DNA of 64,000 bases, taken from assembly GCF_014650695.1 (NCBI RefSeq), contig NZ_BMVL01000018.1, positions 99,105 through 163,104 of the forward strand, written 5' to 3'. Of the stretch, positions 1 through 8,842 are shown piece after piece. The notes under the pieces are model-generated. The model was not told the origin of the DNA, made no database searches, and was given only the letters and a program-made list of their open reading frames with translations. The translations under genes were made by a program, and so were the position numbers. Each line of letters starts with the position of its first letter. Positions within the stretch are counted from its first letter, which is position 1. This DNA comes from Streptomyces avidinii. Lineage in GTDB: Bacteria; Actinomycetota; Actinomycetes; Streptomycetales; Streptomycetaceae.

Positions 1-117
1 ACGCTCGACGCCGGCGAGGTCGTCGCTGATACTCGTTCCCTCCGCGGCGGCCTTCCAGAAGTCCAGGACGGCGCCCAGGTCGGCGGCCGACGCGGGGCCG
101 ATATGAAGATCAGTCAT
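1..117 (-). CDS. GNAT-type N-acetyltransferase, N-terminal fragment
   Basis: Only the first 39 codons lie in the window; the gene runs off the left edge. The peptide begins MTDLHIGPASAADLGAVLDF, which resembles the beta1-alpha1 start of GNAT acetyltransferases (an 'I..A...D...V..F' pattern). The catalytic and acetyl-CoA binding parts are outside the window, so the family is inferred from this short stretch. It is transcribed away from the CNNM gene at 339, so the gap 118-338 must hold two divergent promoters. Confidence 0.5.
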   Translation of the reverse strand, partial: MTDLHIGPASAADLGAVLDFWKAAAEGTSISDDLAGVER

Positions 118-338
118 GTCCGGATCCCACCATCCGGCCACGCTCCGCCAAAAGCGTGATCCGTTCCCTTTGCTCTTCCTTTACCATGTGGTGAAAGGTC
201 CCTCTTGAGTGAAAGGTGTGAGCGTCCGCCCATGGGCGAGCCTCCCAGTCCCCCACATACCTGCCCGCGACATACCCGCCCGCGACATCGCGCGGTCCCC
301 CGCTTCCTGGCCGATCATGGGACGGAGGTGATCGACCG
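118..338. other. Divergent intergenic region with short direct repeats
   Basis: No gene is seen in these 221 bases. GTGAAAGGT occurs twice, at 191-199 and 209-217. An imperfect 15-bp tandem (core CCGCGACAT) lies at about 262-290. The only clear signal for the downstream gene is the ribosome-binding site GGAGG at 324-328, ten bases before the ATG at 339. The direct repeats could be activator sites, but nothing further supports that. Confidence 0.4.
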
Positions 339-1673
339 ATGACCGAAGTGCTCCTGCTCGTCGTGGCACTGCTGCTCTGTCTCGTCTGTGGAGTCTTCGT
401 CGCGGCCGAGTTCTCGCTGACGACCGTCGAGCGCAGCGAACTCGAACGAGCAGTCGAGCGCGGCGAACGCGGGGCCGACAGCGCCCTGGCCGCCGTCCGC
501 ACCCTGACGTTCCAGCTCTCCGGCGCCCAGCTCGGCATCACCGTCACCGGCCTGATCATCGGCATGATCTCCAAGCCGTCGATCTCCGCCCTGCTCCAGG
601 CGCCCTTCGAGTCCCTGGGCCTGTCGGCCGGCGCCGCCTCCTCCACCGCCCTGGTCCTCGGCACCGTCCTGTCGACCGTCGTCCTGATGGTCGTCGGCGA
701 GCTGGTGCCCAAGAACTGGGCGATCTCCTCCCCGCTCGCGATCGCCAAGCGCGTGGCGACCGTGCAGCGGGTCTTCAGTCGGGCCTTCAGGCCCCTGATC
801 AGCCACCTCAACACCACCGCGAACCACATGGTGCGCCGCTTCGGCCTGGAGCCGGCCGAGGAGCTGGCGTCCGCGCGCACCCCGCAGGAGCTGGTCGCCC
901 TCGCACGCCACTCCGCGAAGGCGGGCGCACTGGAGAAGGACACGGCCGAGCTGTTCGTCCGGACCCTGAACCTCGCGGACCTGACCGCGGAGAACGTGAT
1001 GACCCCGCGCGTCCAGGTCACCGCGCTGGATGTGCAGACCACCGCGGAGGACGTGGCGAACGCGACGCTGGCCACCGGTCTGTCCCGCTTCCCGGTCTAC
1101 CGCGGCAGCCTCGACACCGTCGTCGGCACCGTCCACATCAAGGACGTACTGGCCCTGCCGGCCGCGGAACGCCGCCGCCGCCCCGTGTCGCAGCTGCTGC
1201 GCGAGCCCCTCCTCGTACCGGAGTCGCTCACCGTGGACCGGCTGCTGGACCGGCTGTCCGGCAAGCAGACGATGGCCGTGGTCATCGACGAGTACGGCGG
1301 TACGGCCGGTGTGGCCACGCTGGAGGACATCGTCGAGGAAGTCGTCGGCGAGGTCCGCGACGAGCACGACCCGCACGAGACCCCGGACCTGGCCCCGGCC
1401 GGTACGGACGCCTCCGGGCGCCTGCTCTACTCGGCCGACGGCGCGGCGCGCACCGACCAGCTCCGGCGGATCGGACTGCGCGTGCCGGAGGGTCCGTACG
1501 AGACCCTGGCCGGCCTGATAGCGACCGAGCTGGGCCGGATCCCGGCGGTCGGCGACCGCATGGAGCTGGACGGCTGGCGTCTGGACGTGGTGGACGCCGT
1601 CGGGCGACGGGCCTCGCGGGTGCTGCTGCACGCCCCGGTCGAGCCCACCGAGGACGGGGAGCGGGGCCGATGA
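339..1673 (+). CDS. CNNM/HlyC-type membrane protein with CBS pair and CorC domain
   Basis: A 444-residue inner-membrane protein of the CNNM (DUF21) family, implicated in divalent cation, chiefly Mg2+, transport or homeostasis. The N-terminal third is the DUF21 membrane domain with several hydrophobic segments (about residues 1-140) and the family motif GELVPKNWA. A cytosolic tandem CBS pair follows (about 200-330, including MTPRVQV and IDEYGGTAGVATLEDIVEE). A CorC_HlyC domain closes the protein (about 350-430). The start has GGAGG upstream. Its stop overlaps the next gene's ATG by 4 bp, so the two paralogues are translationally coupled. The older name 'hemolysin' is misleading; transport function is inferred from family. 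Confidence 0.9.
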   Translation: MTEVLLLVVALLLCLVCGVFVAAEFSLTTVERSELERAVERGERGADSALAAVRTLTFQLSGAQLGITVTGLIIGMISKPSISALLQAPFESLGLSAGAASSTALVLGTVLSTVVLMVVGELVPKNWAISSPLAIAKRVATVQRVFSRAFRPLISHLNTTANHMVRRFGLEPAEELASARTPQELVALARHSAKAGALEKDTAELFVRTLNLADLTAENVMTPRVQVTALDVQTTAEDVANATLATGLSRFPVYRGSLDTVVGTVHIKDVLALPAAERRRRPVSQLLREPLLVPESLTVDRLLDRLSGKQTMAVVIDEYGGTAGVATLEDIVEEVVGEVRDEHDPHETPDLAPAGTDASGRLLYSADGAARTDQLRRIGLRVPEGPYETLAGLIATELGRIPAVGDRMELDGWRLDVVDAVGRRASRVLLHAPVEPTEDGERGR

Positions 1674-2695
1674 CCGTCATCCAGCTGCTGATCGGCCTGG
1701 CGACCCTGGTCGTCAACGCCTTCTTCGTCGGCGCGGAGTTCGCGCTGATCTCGGTCCGGCGCAGCCAGATCGAACCGTACGCCGAGCAGGGCGACCGGCG
1801 GGCCCGCGCCGTCCTGTGGGGCCTGGAGCACGTGTCGGCGCTGATGGCCGCGGCCCAGCTGGGCATCACACTGTGCACCCTGGTGCTGGGCGTGGTGGCC
1901 GAGCCCGCCATCGCGCATCTGCTGACCCCGCTGTTCGACCTCGTCGGGGTACCGGCCGGCGTGACCCACGCGATCTCCTTCGTGGTGGCGCTGGCGCTGG
2001 CGACGTACCTGCACATGCTCTTCGGCGAGATGGTGCCGAAGAACGTGGCGCTGGCCGAGCCCGTGCGGACCGCCCTGCTGCTGGGGCCGCCGCTGGTGAC
2101 GGTCACGCGGGCGCTGCGGCCGGTGATCTTCGCGATCAACGCCTTCGCCAACACCCTGCTGCGCCTGCTGCGGGTGGAGGTCAAGGACGAGGTCGCGGCG
2201 ACCTTCACGGACGACGAGCTGGCCCGGATGGTCAAGGACTCCAGCAACGCGGGGCTCCTCGACGACCGGGCGAGCGAGCGCCTGCACGACGCCCTGGAAC
2301 TGGGCCGGCGGCCCGTGACCGACGTGGTGCTGCCGGCGGACCGGGTGGTCACCGCCCGGGAGGGCATCAGCCCGGCCGGACTGGAGCGGCTGTCGGCCGA
2401 GTCCGGGTACTCCCGCTTCCCGGTGGTGGACGCGCAGCACAAGATCCTGGGCTACCTGCACGTGAAGGACGCCCTGGACGCGGACGACGAGGCCCGGGAG
2501 GCGTCCTTCCCGGTGTCGGCACTGCGGCCGATCGCCCAGGTGCGGGCGGAGACTCCGCTGGACGACGTGCTGACCGCCATGCGGCGCAGCCGTACGCACC
2601 TGGCGGCGGTCCTCGGGGCGGAGGGCGCCATGACGGGCCTGGTGACGATGGAGGACGTCCTGCGGGAGCTCTTCGGCAGGCCCGCTTCGACGTGA
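1670..2695 (+). CDS. Second CNNM-type membrane protein lacking the CorC domain
   Basis: A 341-residue paralogue of the preceding gene, starting inside its stop codon (ATGA overlap). It has the DUF21 membrane region with the motif GEMVPKNVALAEP, and a CBS pair (about residues 200-335, ending VTMEDVLRELFG). It stops right after the CBS pair and lacks the C-terminal CorC_HlyC domain of its partner. Two coupled copies, one full and one short, are common in actinobacteria and suggest a heteromeric complex; that is inference. The substrate cannot be read from the sequence. Confidence 0.88.
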   Translation: MTVIQLLIGLATLVVNAFFVGAEFALISVRRSQIEPYAEQGDRRARAVLWGLEHVSALMAAAQLGITLCTLVLGVVAEPAIAHLLTPLFDLVGVPAGVTHAISFVVALALATYLHMLFGEMVPKNVALAEPVRTALLLGPPLVTVTRALRPVIFAINAFANTLLRLLRVEVKDEVAATFTDDELARMVKDSSNAGLLDDRASERLHDALELGRRPVTDVVLPADRVVTAREGISPAGLERLSAESGYSRFPVVDAQHKILGYLHVKDALDADDEAREASFPVSALRPIAQVRAETPLDDVLTAMRRSRTHLAAVLGAEGAMTGLVTMEDVLRELFGRPAST

Positions 2696-2760
2696 TCCGC
2701 CGGGACGTGCGGTCCCCGGCCCTGCGGGGCCGGGGTACCGCGCGGTAACATCACTGCGCC

Positions 2761-3543
2761 ATGGAGATGAATGCCTCTTACACCAGTTTTGTCGCGGTCG
2801 GCGACTCCTTCACCGAGGGAATGTCCGACCGGCTTCCGGACGGCTCCTACCGCGGCTGGGCGGATCTGCTGGCCGCCCGCCTCGCGGCGCGCGAGCCGGC
2901 CTTCCGCTACGCCAACCTCGCGGTGCGCGGCAAGCTGATCGGGCAGATCGTCGAGGACCAGGTCCCGGTGGCGGCGGCGATGGGCGCGGACGTGGTGACC
3001 CTGGTGGGCGGGCTGAACGACGCCCTGCGCCCCAAAGTGGACATGGGCCGGGTCCGCGACCACCTGGAGTCGGCCGTGGAACTCCTCGCCCCCTCCTGCA
3101 AGCGCCTCGTCCTGATGCGCTCCCCGGGACGCAACGGGCCGGTGATGGAACGCTTCCGGCCGCGCATGGAGGAGCTCTTCGCCACCATCGAGGAGCTCGC
3201 AGCCCGGCACGGCGCCGTGGTGGTTGACCTGTACGGGGCCTCCGCGCTGGCGGACCCCCGGATGTGGGACGTCGACCGGCTGCACCTGACCGCCGAGGGC
3301 CACCGCCGGGTGGCCGAGGCCGTCTGGCAGTCGCTGGGCCTGCCCGCCGAGGTGGACTGGCGCACCGAACTGCCGGCCGAGGCTCCGCCGGGCTGGACCG
3401 TACGCAGGGCCCAGGACCTGAGCTTCGCCCGGCAGCACCTGCTCCCCTGGATCGGCCGCCGCCTGACGGGCCGCTCCTCCGGGGACGGCCGCCCGGCCAA
3501 GCGCCCCGAGCTGCTGCCCTACGGGGACGCGCCGCTCTCGTAG
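2761..3543 (+). CDS. SGNH/GDSL-family hydrolase
   Basis: A 260-residue esterase/lipase-type hydrolase. Block I is GDSFTEGM with the nucleophile serine near residue 18. Block III is GGLNDALRP. Block V is DVDRLHLTAEGH, giving the catalytic Asp and His. There is no signal peptide, so it is probably cytoplasmic; the substrate is unknown. No clear ribosome-binding site precedes the ATG, but TAACAT at 2746-2751 lies nine bases upstream and could be a -10 box for a near-leaderless mRNA. An in-frame ATG at 2767 is an alternative start. It stands alone between the CNNM pair and purB. Confidence 0.88.
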   Translation: MEMNASYTSFVAVGDSFTEGMSDRLPDGSYRGWADLLAARLAAREPAFRYANLAVRGKLIGQIVEDQVPVAAAMGADVVTLVGGLNDALRPKVDMGRVRDHLESAVELLAPSCKRLVLMRSPGRNGPVMERFRPRMEELFATIEELAARHGAVVVDLYGASALADPRMWDVDRLHLTAEGHRRVAEAVWQSLGLPAEVDWRTELPAEAPPGWTVRRAQDLSFARQHLLPWIGRRLTGRSSGDGRPAKRPELLPYGDAPLS

Positions 3544-3614
3544 CAAGCCACAATCCCGGGTGGCGGCCCTACCTGCGTAAACGCACAGCCGCGGCCCAAG
3601 TAGACTTTCTCCAC

Positions 3615-5048
3615 GTGACTGCCAAGCCCCGCATCCCCAATGTCCTGGCCGGCCGCTACGCCTCCGCGGAGCTCGCCGTCCTGTGGTCCCCCGAGTACAA
3701 GGTGACGCTGGAGCGGCGGCTGTGGCTCGCCGTGCTGCGCGCCCAGAAGGACCTCGGTATCGAGGTCCCGGACGAAGCCCTCGCCGACTACGAGCGCGTC
3801 CTCGAAACCGTCGATCTCGCCTCGATCGCCGAGCGCGAGAAGGTCACCCGGCACGACGTGAAGGCCCGCATCGAGGAGTTCAACGCCCTCGCCGGTCACG
3901 AGCACGTCCACAAGGGCATGACCTCGCGCGACCTGACCGAGAACGTCGAGCAGCTGCAGATCCGGCTCTCGCTCGAGCTCGCCCGGGACCGCACGGTCGC
4001 CGTACTCGCCCGTCTCGGCAAGCTGGCCGGCGAGCACGCCGAGCTGGTCATGGCCGGTCGCTCCCACAATGTGGCCGCGCAGGCGACCACCCTGGGCAAG
4101 CGCTTCGCCACCGCGGCGGACGAGCTGCTCGTGGCCTACGAGCGCCTGGAGGACCTGCTGGGCCGCTACCCGCTGCGCGGCATCAAGGGCCCCGTCGGCA
4201 CCGCCCAGGACATGCTCGACCTGCTCGGCGGCGACGCCGCCAAGCTCGCCGACCTGGAGCAGCGGATCGCCGCCCACCTCGGCTTCGCCCAGGCCTTCAC
4301 CTCGGTCGGCCAGGTCTACCCGCGCTCGCTCGACTACGACGTGGTCACCGCGCTGGTGCAGCTGGCCGCCGCCCCGTCGTCGATCGCCAAGACGATCCGG
4401 CTGATGGCGGGCCACGAGCTGGTGACCGAGGGCTTCAAGCCCGGCCAGGTCGGCTCCTCCGCGATGCCGCACAAGATGAACACCCGCTCCTGCGAGCGCG
4501 TGAACGGCCTGATGGTCATTCTGCGCGGCTACGCCTCGATGACCGGTGAGCTGGCCGGCGACCAGTGGAACGAGGGCGACGTCTCCTGCTCCGTGGTGCG
4601 CCGCGTGGCCCTGCCGGACGCCTTCTTCGCCTTCGACGGCCTGCTGGAGACCTTCCTGACGGTCCTCGACGAGTTCGGCGCCTTCCCGGCGGTCGTCGCC
4701 CGTGAGCTGGACCGCTACCTGCCCTTCCTCGCGACCACCAAGGTCCTGATGGGCGCGGTGCGGGCCGGCGTGGGCCGCGAGGCCGCCCACGAGGTCATCA
4801 AGGAGCACGCGGTGGCCTCCGCACTCGCCATGCGCGAGCAGGGCGCCGAGCGCAACGAGCTGCTCGACAAGCTGGCCGCCGACGAGCGGATGCCGCTGGA
4901 CCGGGCCCAGCTGGACGCCCTGATGGCCGACAAGCTGTCCTTCACCGGCGCGGCGGGCGACCAGGTCGCGGCGGTGGTCTCCCGTATCGAGGCGATCGCC
5001 AAGCAGCACCCGGAGGCCGCCGGCTACGCACCGGGGTCGATCCTCTGA
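3615..5048 (+). CDS. purB: Adenylosuccinate lyase
   Basis: A 477-residue purine-biosynthesis enzyme that removes fumarate from SAICAR and from adenylosuccinate (ASL/fumarase superfamily). It carries the superfamily signature GSSAMPHKMNTRSCE, whose flexible loop holds the catalytic serine, the motif HKGMTSRDLTEN, and the histidine region GRSHNVAAQ. The GTG start at 3615 gives the expected N-terminus VTAKPRIPNVLAGRYAS. The open frame extends upstream to 3264, but that part overlaps the SGNH gene and does not match the family. TAGACT at 3601-3606 lies eight bases before the GTG and there is no ribosome-binding site, so the mRNA is probably leaderless. The next gene is coupled to its stop. Confidence 0.96.
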   Translation: MTAKPRIPNVLAGRYASAELAVLWSPEYKVTLERRLWLAVLRAQKDLGIEVPDEALADYERVLETVDLASIAEREKVTRHDVKARIEEFNALAGHEHVHKGMTSRDLTENVEQLQIRLSLELARDRTVAVLARLGKLAGEHAELVMAGRSHNVAAQATTLGKRFATAADELLVAYERLEDLLGRYPLRGIKGPVGTAQDMLDLLGGDAAKLADLEQRIAAHLGFAQAFTSVGQVYPRSLDYDVVTALVQLAAAPSSIAKTIRLMAGHELVTEGFKPGQVGSSAMPHKMNTRSCERVNGLMVILRGYASMTGELAGDQWNEGDVSCSVVRRVALPDAFFAFDGLLETFLTVLDEFGAFPAVVARELDRYLPFLATTKVLMGAVRAGVGREAAHEVIKEHAVASALAMREQGAERNELLDKLAADERMPLDRAQLDALMADKLSFTGAAGDQVAAVVSRIEAIAKQHPEAAGYAPGSIL

Positions 5049-5593
5049 CCCCCGACGAGCTGAACGCCGCCCGCGACCACGTCCTCCCGGACGTGGTCGC
5101 GGGCGGTCTGCGTGTGCTCTTCTGCGGCATCAACCCCGGACTCCTCTCCGCCGCGACGGGCCACCACTTCGCCCGCCCCGGCAACCGCTTCTGGCCCGTC
5201 CTGCACCTCTCGGGCTTCACCCCGCGCCGGCTGGCCCCCGCCGAGCAGGAGGAGCTGCTGACCTACCGTCTCGGCATCACCAACGTCGTGGCCCGGGCCA
5301 CGGCCCGCGCCGACGAGCTGAGCGCCGAGGAGTTCCGCGAGGGAGGCCGCATCCTGACCGCCAAGGTGGAACTGCTGCGCCCCCAGTGGCTGGCGGTGGT
5401 CGGCGTGACCGCCTACCGCACCGCCTTCGGCGAGCCGAAGGCGAAGATCGGCCCTCAGGAGCGGACCATCGGCTCCACCCGCGTCTGGGCCCTCCCCAAC
5501 CCGAGCGGTCTCAACGCCCACTGGACCGCCGAGTCCATGGCCCAGGAGTACGCCCGGCTCCGCACGGCCGCCGAGGCGTCGGACAGCCCGTAG
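5045..5593 (+). CDS. mug: G:T/U mismatch-specific DNA glycosylase (Mug/TDG type)
   Basis: A uracil-DNA glycosylase superfamily member that excises U or T opposite G after cytosine deamination. Motif A is FCGINPG followed by HHFARPGNRFWPVL, and the second motif is LPNPSGLNAHW. Family members usually begin 'TPxELxAARD...VPDVVAxGLRVLFCG'. That whole stretch is present here in frame (TPDELNAARDHVLPDVVAGG), and the only start that includes it is CTG at 5045, overlapping the purB stop as CTGA. The conventional alternative is GTG at 5093, giving 166 residues but dropping the conserved start. I prefer 5045 (182 residues), with translation coupled to purB; the start remains unproven. Confidence 0.87.
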   Translation: MTPDELNAARDHVLPDVVAGGLRVLFCGINPGLLSAATGHHFARPGNRFWPVLHLSGFTPRRLAPAEQEELLTYRLGITNVVARATARADELSAEEFREGGRILTAKVELLRPQWLAVVGVTAYRTAFGEPKAKIGPQERTIGSTRVWALPNPSGLNAHWTAESMAQEYARLRTAAEASDSP

Positions 5594-5648
5594 AACTCCC
5601 GGGGCGAGCACCTGTCTGATCGCGGAAGCCCGGGGCCGCGGCAGCTTT

Positions 5649-5654
5649 TAGGAT
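5649..5654 (+). promoter_or_regulatory. -10 box of a probable leaderless promoter for the VOC gene
   Basis: TAGGAT lies seven bases before the ATG at 5662 and no Shine-Dalgarno sequence is present. Transcription would start at or just before the start codon. No good -35 hexamer is visible at 17-18 bp. Confidence 0.45.
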
Positions 5655-5661
5655 CTGCGGC

Positions 5662-6399
5662 ATGGCAACAAGACTCGTGCAGATCAATATGAAGGCTCAG
5701 GACGACTCCGCCCTCGGCCGGTTCTGGGCGGAGGCACTCGGTTGGGGTGTCGACAGCGAGGGACCCGGCGTCACCAACCTCGAACCCGTGGGTTTCGCCT
5801 ACCCCGACCCCGTGGCCGTCTGCATCGACATCGTCGCCCGCCCGGAAGCCAAAACGGTGAAGAACCGGGTGCACCTTGATCTGGCCACCACCTCGACCGC
5901 CCATCAGGCGGAGTTGGTCGCGCGCTTGAAGGATCTCGGCGCGACCCTCGCCGACGTGGGTCAGGGCGACGTCCCCTGGACGGTCATGGCCGACCCGGAG
6001 GGAAACGAGTTCTGCGTCCTGGAGCCCCGCCCGGTCTACCGGGACACCGGGCCGATCGCCGCGGTGGTGGTCGACTGCACCGACCCGCGAGAGATGGCCC
6101 GGTTCTGGGGCCGGGCGATGGACTGGACGCTGCACGAGGTCACCGACGACCGTGCGACCATGCGCTCCGCCAGAGGCGTCGGCCCCTACCTGGAGTTCCT
6201 CCGCACCCCCGACGCCAAGAGCGTGTGGAACCGCGTCCACCTCGACGTGTGCCCCTACCCCGGTGACGACCTGGGAGCAGAGGAAGCCCGACTGCGCGCC
6301 CTGGGCGCCACCGACCCCGGTATCGACCGGTCCGCAATTTCCTGGACGGTTCTGGCCGACCCGGAAGGCAACGAGTTCTGCATCCTCACTCCTCGCTGA
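5662..6399 (+). CDS. VOC-superfamily protein with two glyoxalase-like domains
   Basis: A 245-residue protein made of two homologous halves of about 120 residues. Each half has the glyoxalase/bleomycin-resistance-like pattern of D/E-rich strands and ends in the near-identical motif 'W.V.ADPEGNEFC.L' (DPEGNEFCVLEPR, then DPEGNEFCILTPR). Both halves carry 'N R V H L D' strands (KNRVHLDLA, WNRVHLDVC) that usually place metal ligands. These single-polypeptide tandem VOC proteins are common in Streptomyces and mostly uncharacterised; the substrate is unknown. It is transcribed alone, with a leaderless-type promoter. Confidence 0.87.
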   Translation: MATRLVQINMKAQDDSALGRFWAEALGWGVDSEGPGVTNLEPVGFAYPDPVAVCIDIVARPEAKTVKNRVHLDLATTSTAHQAELVARLKDLGATLADVGQGDVPWTVMADPEGNEFCVLEPRPVYRDTGPIAAVVVDCTDPREMARFWGRAMDWTLHEVTDDRATMRSARGVGPYLEFLRTPDAKSVWNRVHLDVCPYPGDDLGAEEARLRALGATDPGIDRSAISWTVLADPEGNEFCILTPR

Positions 6400-6485
6400 C
6401 CCCGAGCGGCTCCGGCCATCGGCGAGTACCGGGAGATCGTCGCTCTGCCAGGAGCACATCTGCCGCCTCGTTTCGTCAGGAGTTC

Positions 6486-6923
6486 TCAGGGAGGGTCGGT
6501 GACCGTGACCCCTGCCATCAGCCGGTAGGGGTCCTCCGGGTCCCACTGCGCCACGTAGGCCACCAGCCAGTGGGCTCCGGCCCGCCACAGGTGCACGTGG
6601 TCGGTGCTGTTGCCCATCTCCCCCCATGGCTGCGGTATCTCCTCCCCGTCGAACCCGCGGTCCCTCGGCGTCCGCAGCGAGAAGATCTGCGGCGCCCCCC
6701 ACCGGTCGGTCGCGGCCTGGGCGAGCGCCCCGTACTCGGCACCGATCTGGTCGGCCGCCTCGATCCGACCCGATCCGTCGTCGTCCCAGAAGTCCTGTGT
6801 GCTGGCGAGCTGGACCAGGTGGAATCCCGGACCGCTGCTGTTTCCTCCGGTCCGGACCGGCTCGGACGGGAACTCCTTCGCCCGGAGCCGGTCGATCGTG
6901 TCGAGGTGCTCTGCCGTGGTCAT
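6486..6923 (-). CDS. Hypothetical protein, 145 residues
   Basis: I do not recognise a family. The protein starts MTTAEHLDTIDRLRAKEF, has no signal peptide or membrane segment, and is rich in Trp, Asp and aromatic residues in its C-terminal half (HVHLWRAGAHWLVAYVAQW). It resembles small single-domain proteins found near toxin or immunity loci in actinobacteria, but that is only an impression. An open upstream extension to 7043 has poor codon bias, so ATG at 6923 is chosen. It diverges from the two-component remnant at 7154-7559. Confidence 0.7.
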   Translation of the reverse strand: MTTAEHLDTIDRLRAKEFPSEPVRTGGNSSGPGFHLVQLASTQDFWDDDGSGRIEAADQIGAEYGALAQAATDRWGAPQIFSLRTPRDRGFDGEEIPQPWGEMGNSTDHVHLWRAGAHWLVAYVAQWDPEDPYRLMAGVTVTDPP

Positions 6924-7153
6924 ACCGTCAGTATCCCGAGGGCCACTGACAACTGGCCCGACGTCACGCGTCCCGCCGACGGAGGGTACGCGGGCGCAGT
7001 TCCTGCTCACGCCGTACGGCCGCGACTCCTCCGACAGCGCCATGAGTCTTGCTCCGTCGGCTCATTGGGGGGACCGCTGGCGCACCGTGCTGTGGCTGGA
7101 GGCGCGGATGGTCATCGCGGTCGGTGCGGTCGGTTCCTCCGTCGGACCGCCCC

Positions 7154-7559
7154 GCGATCGCGGTGCTGCGCGAGTCGGGGCCGCCGCCGTCGCAGTGGCC
7201 GACGCTCGCGGAGGCCGACCGGCTGCTGGAGTCGGCCCGGGCCTCCGGCTCCGCGGTGGGCGCACAACTGACGGGTGAGCCGGAGAAGTTGCCGGGCCCC
7301 GTCACCCGGGAGGGGTACCGGATCCTGCAGGAGTCGCAGGCGCAGGGGGCGGGAGCGGGCGGCCCTGACCGAGCGGGTGGAGGCGGTTCTGCGGCTGATG
7401 GCGCGGGGCCTCACCGACGTGGAAATCGCCGGCGAGCTGATCATCGACAGGGAGACGGTCACGTCCTGCGTCAGCGCCGTCCGGGGGAAGCAGGGGGCGC
7501 GGGACCGGACGCAGGCGGTGATCACGGCGTACGAGTCGGGGTTCGTCTTCCCCGCCTGA
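7154..7559 (+). pseudogene. Fused remnant of a two-component system (kinase fragment joined to LuxR-type regulator end)
   Basis: Two different reading frames each show a recognisable piece. Frame 7154-7339 reads AIAVLRESG...PTLAEADRLLESARASG...TGEP..LPGPV...GYRILQES. This matches the stretch of a NarL-type sensor histidine kinase just after the phosphoacceptor helix, up to the N-box. Frame 7353-7559 reads LTERVEAVLRLMARGLTDVEIAGEL...RDRTQAVITAYESGFVFP, the DNA-binding end of the partner LuxR-type response regulator. The kinase ATPase domain and the whole receiver domain are missing, and the pieces are out of frame. A deletion joining adjacent kinase and regulator genes explains this. The helix-turn-helix part is degraded (RGKQGARDRTQ). 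Confidence 0.75.
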
Positions 7560-7659
7560 GGGAAGGGTTGCTTCCGGCCGATGGGGGGCTGCTTCTCGCC
7601 GACTCGGCGGGTGGGCAGTACGATCCGGCTGACAAGCTCGCTAGCTGGGAGGACACACG

Positions 7660-8814
7660 TTGGGGCAGCTGACCGGCGGGGACCCCTCTCTGCTCCGGCG
7701 GATCAATTCCGCCGTGGTGCTGCGCGCACTGCGGACGGCCGGATCGCCGACCCTCACCGACCTCACACGGCTGACGGGGCTCTCCCGGCCGACCGTGGAG
7801 GGCGTGGTGGAGGGACTGATCGCGACCGGGCTCGTCGTCGAGGCGGACGCGGAGGAGGGCGCGCGGCGGCAGGGCCGCCCGGCCAGGCGCTTCCGCTTCC
7901 GCACCGAGGCGGGGCATCTGCTCGGCATCGAGATCGGCGCGCACCGGATCGCGGTGCTGCTGTCCGGGCTGGACGGCCGGGTCATCGGTGCCGGCACCAA
8001 GGATGTCGCGGAGACGGCGTCCGCCGACGAGCGGCTGGAGCGGGTACGGGCGGCCGTCGCCGATCTGCTGCGCCGCGCCGGGGTGCCACGGGACTCCCTG
8101 CGGGCGGTCGGGGTCGGCAGCCCGGGCATCGTGGAGGCTGACGGCACGGTCCGCCTCGGTACCGCGCTGCCCGGCTGGACCGGGCTGCCGCTCGGGGAAC
8201 GGCTGCGGCGCTCGTTCCGCTGCCCCGTCCAGGTGGAGAACGACGCCAATGCGGCGGCGGTCGCCGAGCACTGGAAGGGGGCCGCGCGGGACACCGGCGA
8301 CATGGTGTTCGTGATGGCGGGGCTCAGCCCCGGCGCCGGCTCGCTGATCGGTGGCCGGCTGCACCGCGGCTTCGGCGGCGCGGCGGGCGAGATCGGCGCC
8401 CTGCACCTGCTGGGCCGCGAGGTCACGCCGGAGCGGCTGCTGTCGACCACCGGTGAGCCCCTGCATCCGTTGGACGAGCCCGCCGTCGCCGAGGTCTTCG
8501 CCATGGCCAAGCGGGGCGACGAGCGGGCGGTGGCCGCCGTGGAGCGGTTCCTGCAGCGGCTGGTGCACGATGTGGCGGCGCTGGTCCTGGCGATGGATCC
8601 GGAGCTGGTGGTCGTCGGCGGCTGGGCGGCCGGCCTGGACGGGGTGCTGGAGCCGCTCCGCCAGGAGCTGGAGCGCTACTGCCTGCGCCCGCCGAGGGTG
8701 GCCCAGTCCATGCTCGGCGAGGCCGCCGTGGCGACCGGCGCCCTCCGGCTCGCGCTGGACCACGTCGAGGAGGAGCTCTTCGCGGTGGAGAAGACGGTCA
8801 CCGCCCGCCGCTGA
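7660..8814 (+). CDS. ROK-family transcriptional regulator
   Basis: A 384-residue repressor-type ROK protein: an N-terminal winged helix-turn-helix (about residues 12-65, 'TDLTRLTGLSRPTVEGVVEGL') fused to a sugar-kinase-like domain. The ATP/sugar domain has GIEIGAHRIAVLLSGLDG and VENDANAAAVAEHW. The usual ROK zinc-binding Cys cluster (CxCGxxGC) and HG...G motif are not visible; the region reads GEIGALHLLGREVTPE. This copy therefore probably lacks kinase activity and the zinc site. The TTG start is supported by a strong GGGAGGA eight bases upstream. The downstream neighbour is convergent, across the 8843-8898 hairpin. The sugar ligand is unknown. Confidence 0.88.
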   Translation: MGQLTGGDPSLLRRINSAVVLRALRTAGSPTLTDLTRLTGLSRPTVEGVVEGLIATGLVVEADAEEGARRQGRPARRFRFRTEAGHLLGIEIGAHRIAVLLSGLDGRVIGAGTKDVAETASADERLERVRAAVADLLRRAGVPRDSLRAVGVGSPGIVEADGTVRLGTALPGWTGLPLGERLRRSFRCPVQVENDANAAAVAEHWKGAARDTGDMVFVMAGLSPGAGSLIGGRLHRGFGGAAGEIGALHLLGREVTPERLLSTTGEPLHPLDEPAVAEVFAMAKRGDERAVAAVERFLQRLVHDVAALVLAMDPELVVVGGWAAGLDGVLEPLRQELERYCLRPPRVAQSMLGEAAVATGALRLALDHVEEELFAVEKTVTARR

Positions 8815-8842
8815 CCCCGCCCCCGCGCGCCCGGCGTCCCGT

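Noticed and set aside
7049..7672. Single intact 207-codon gene in the two-component remnant region
   Set aside because: The recognisable kinase and regulator pieces are in two different frames, so a single functional protein is not possible.
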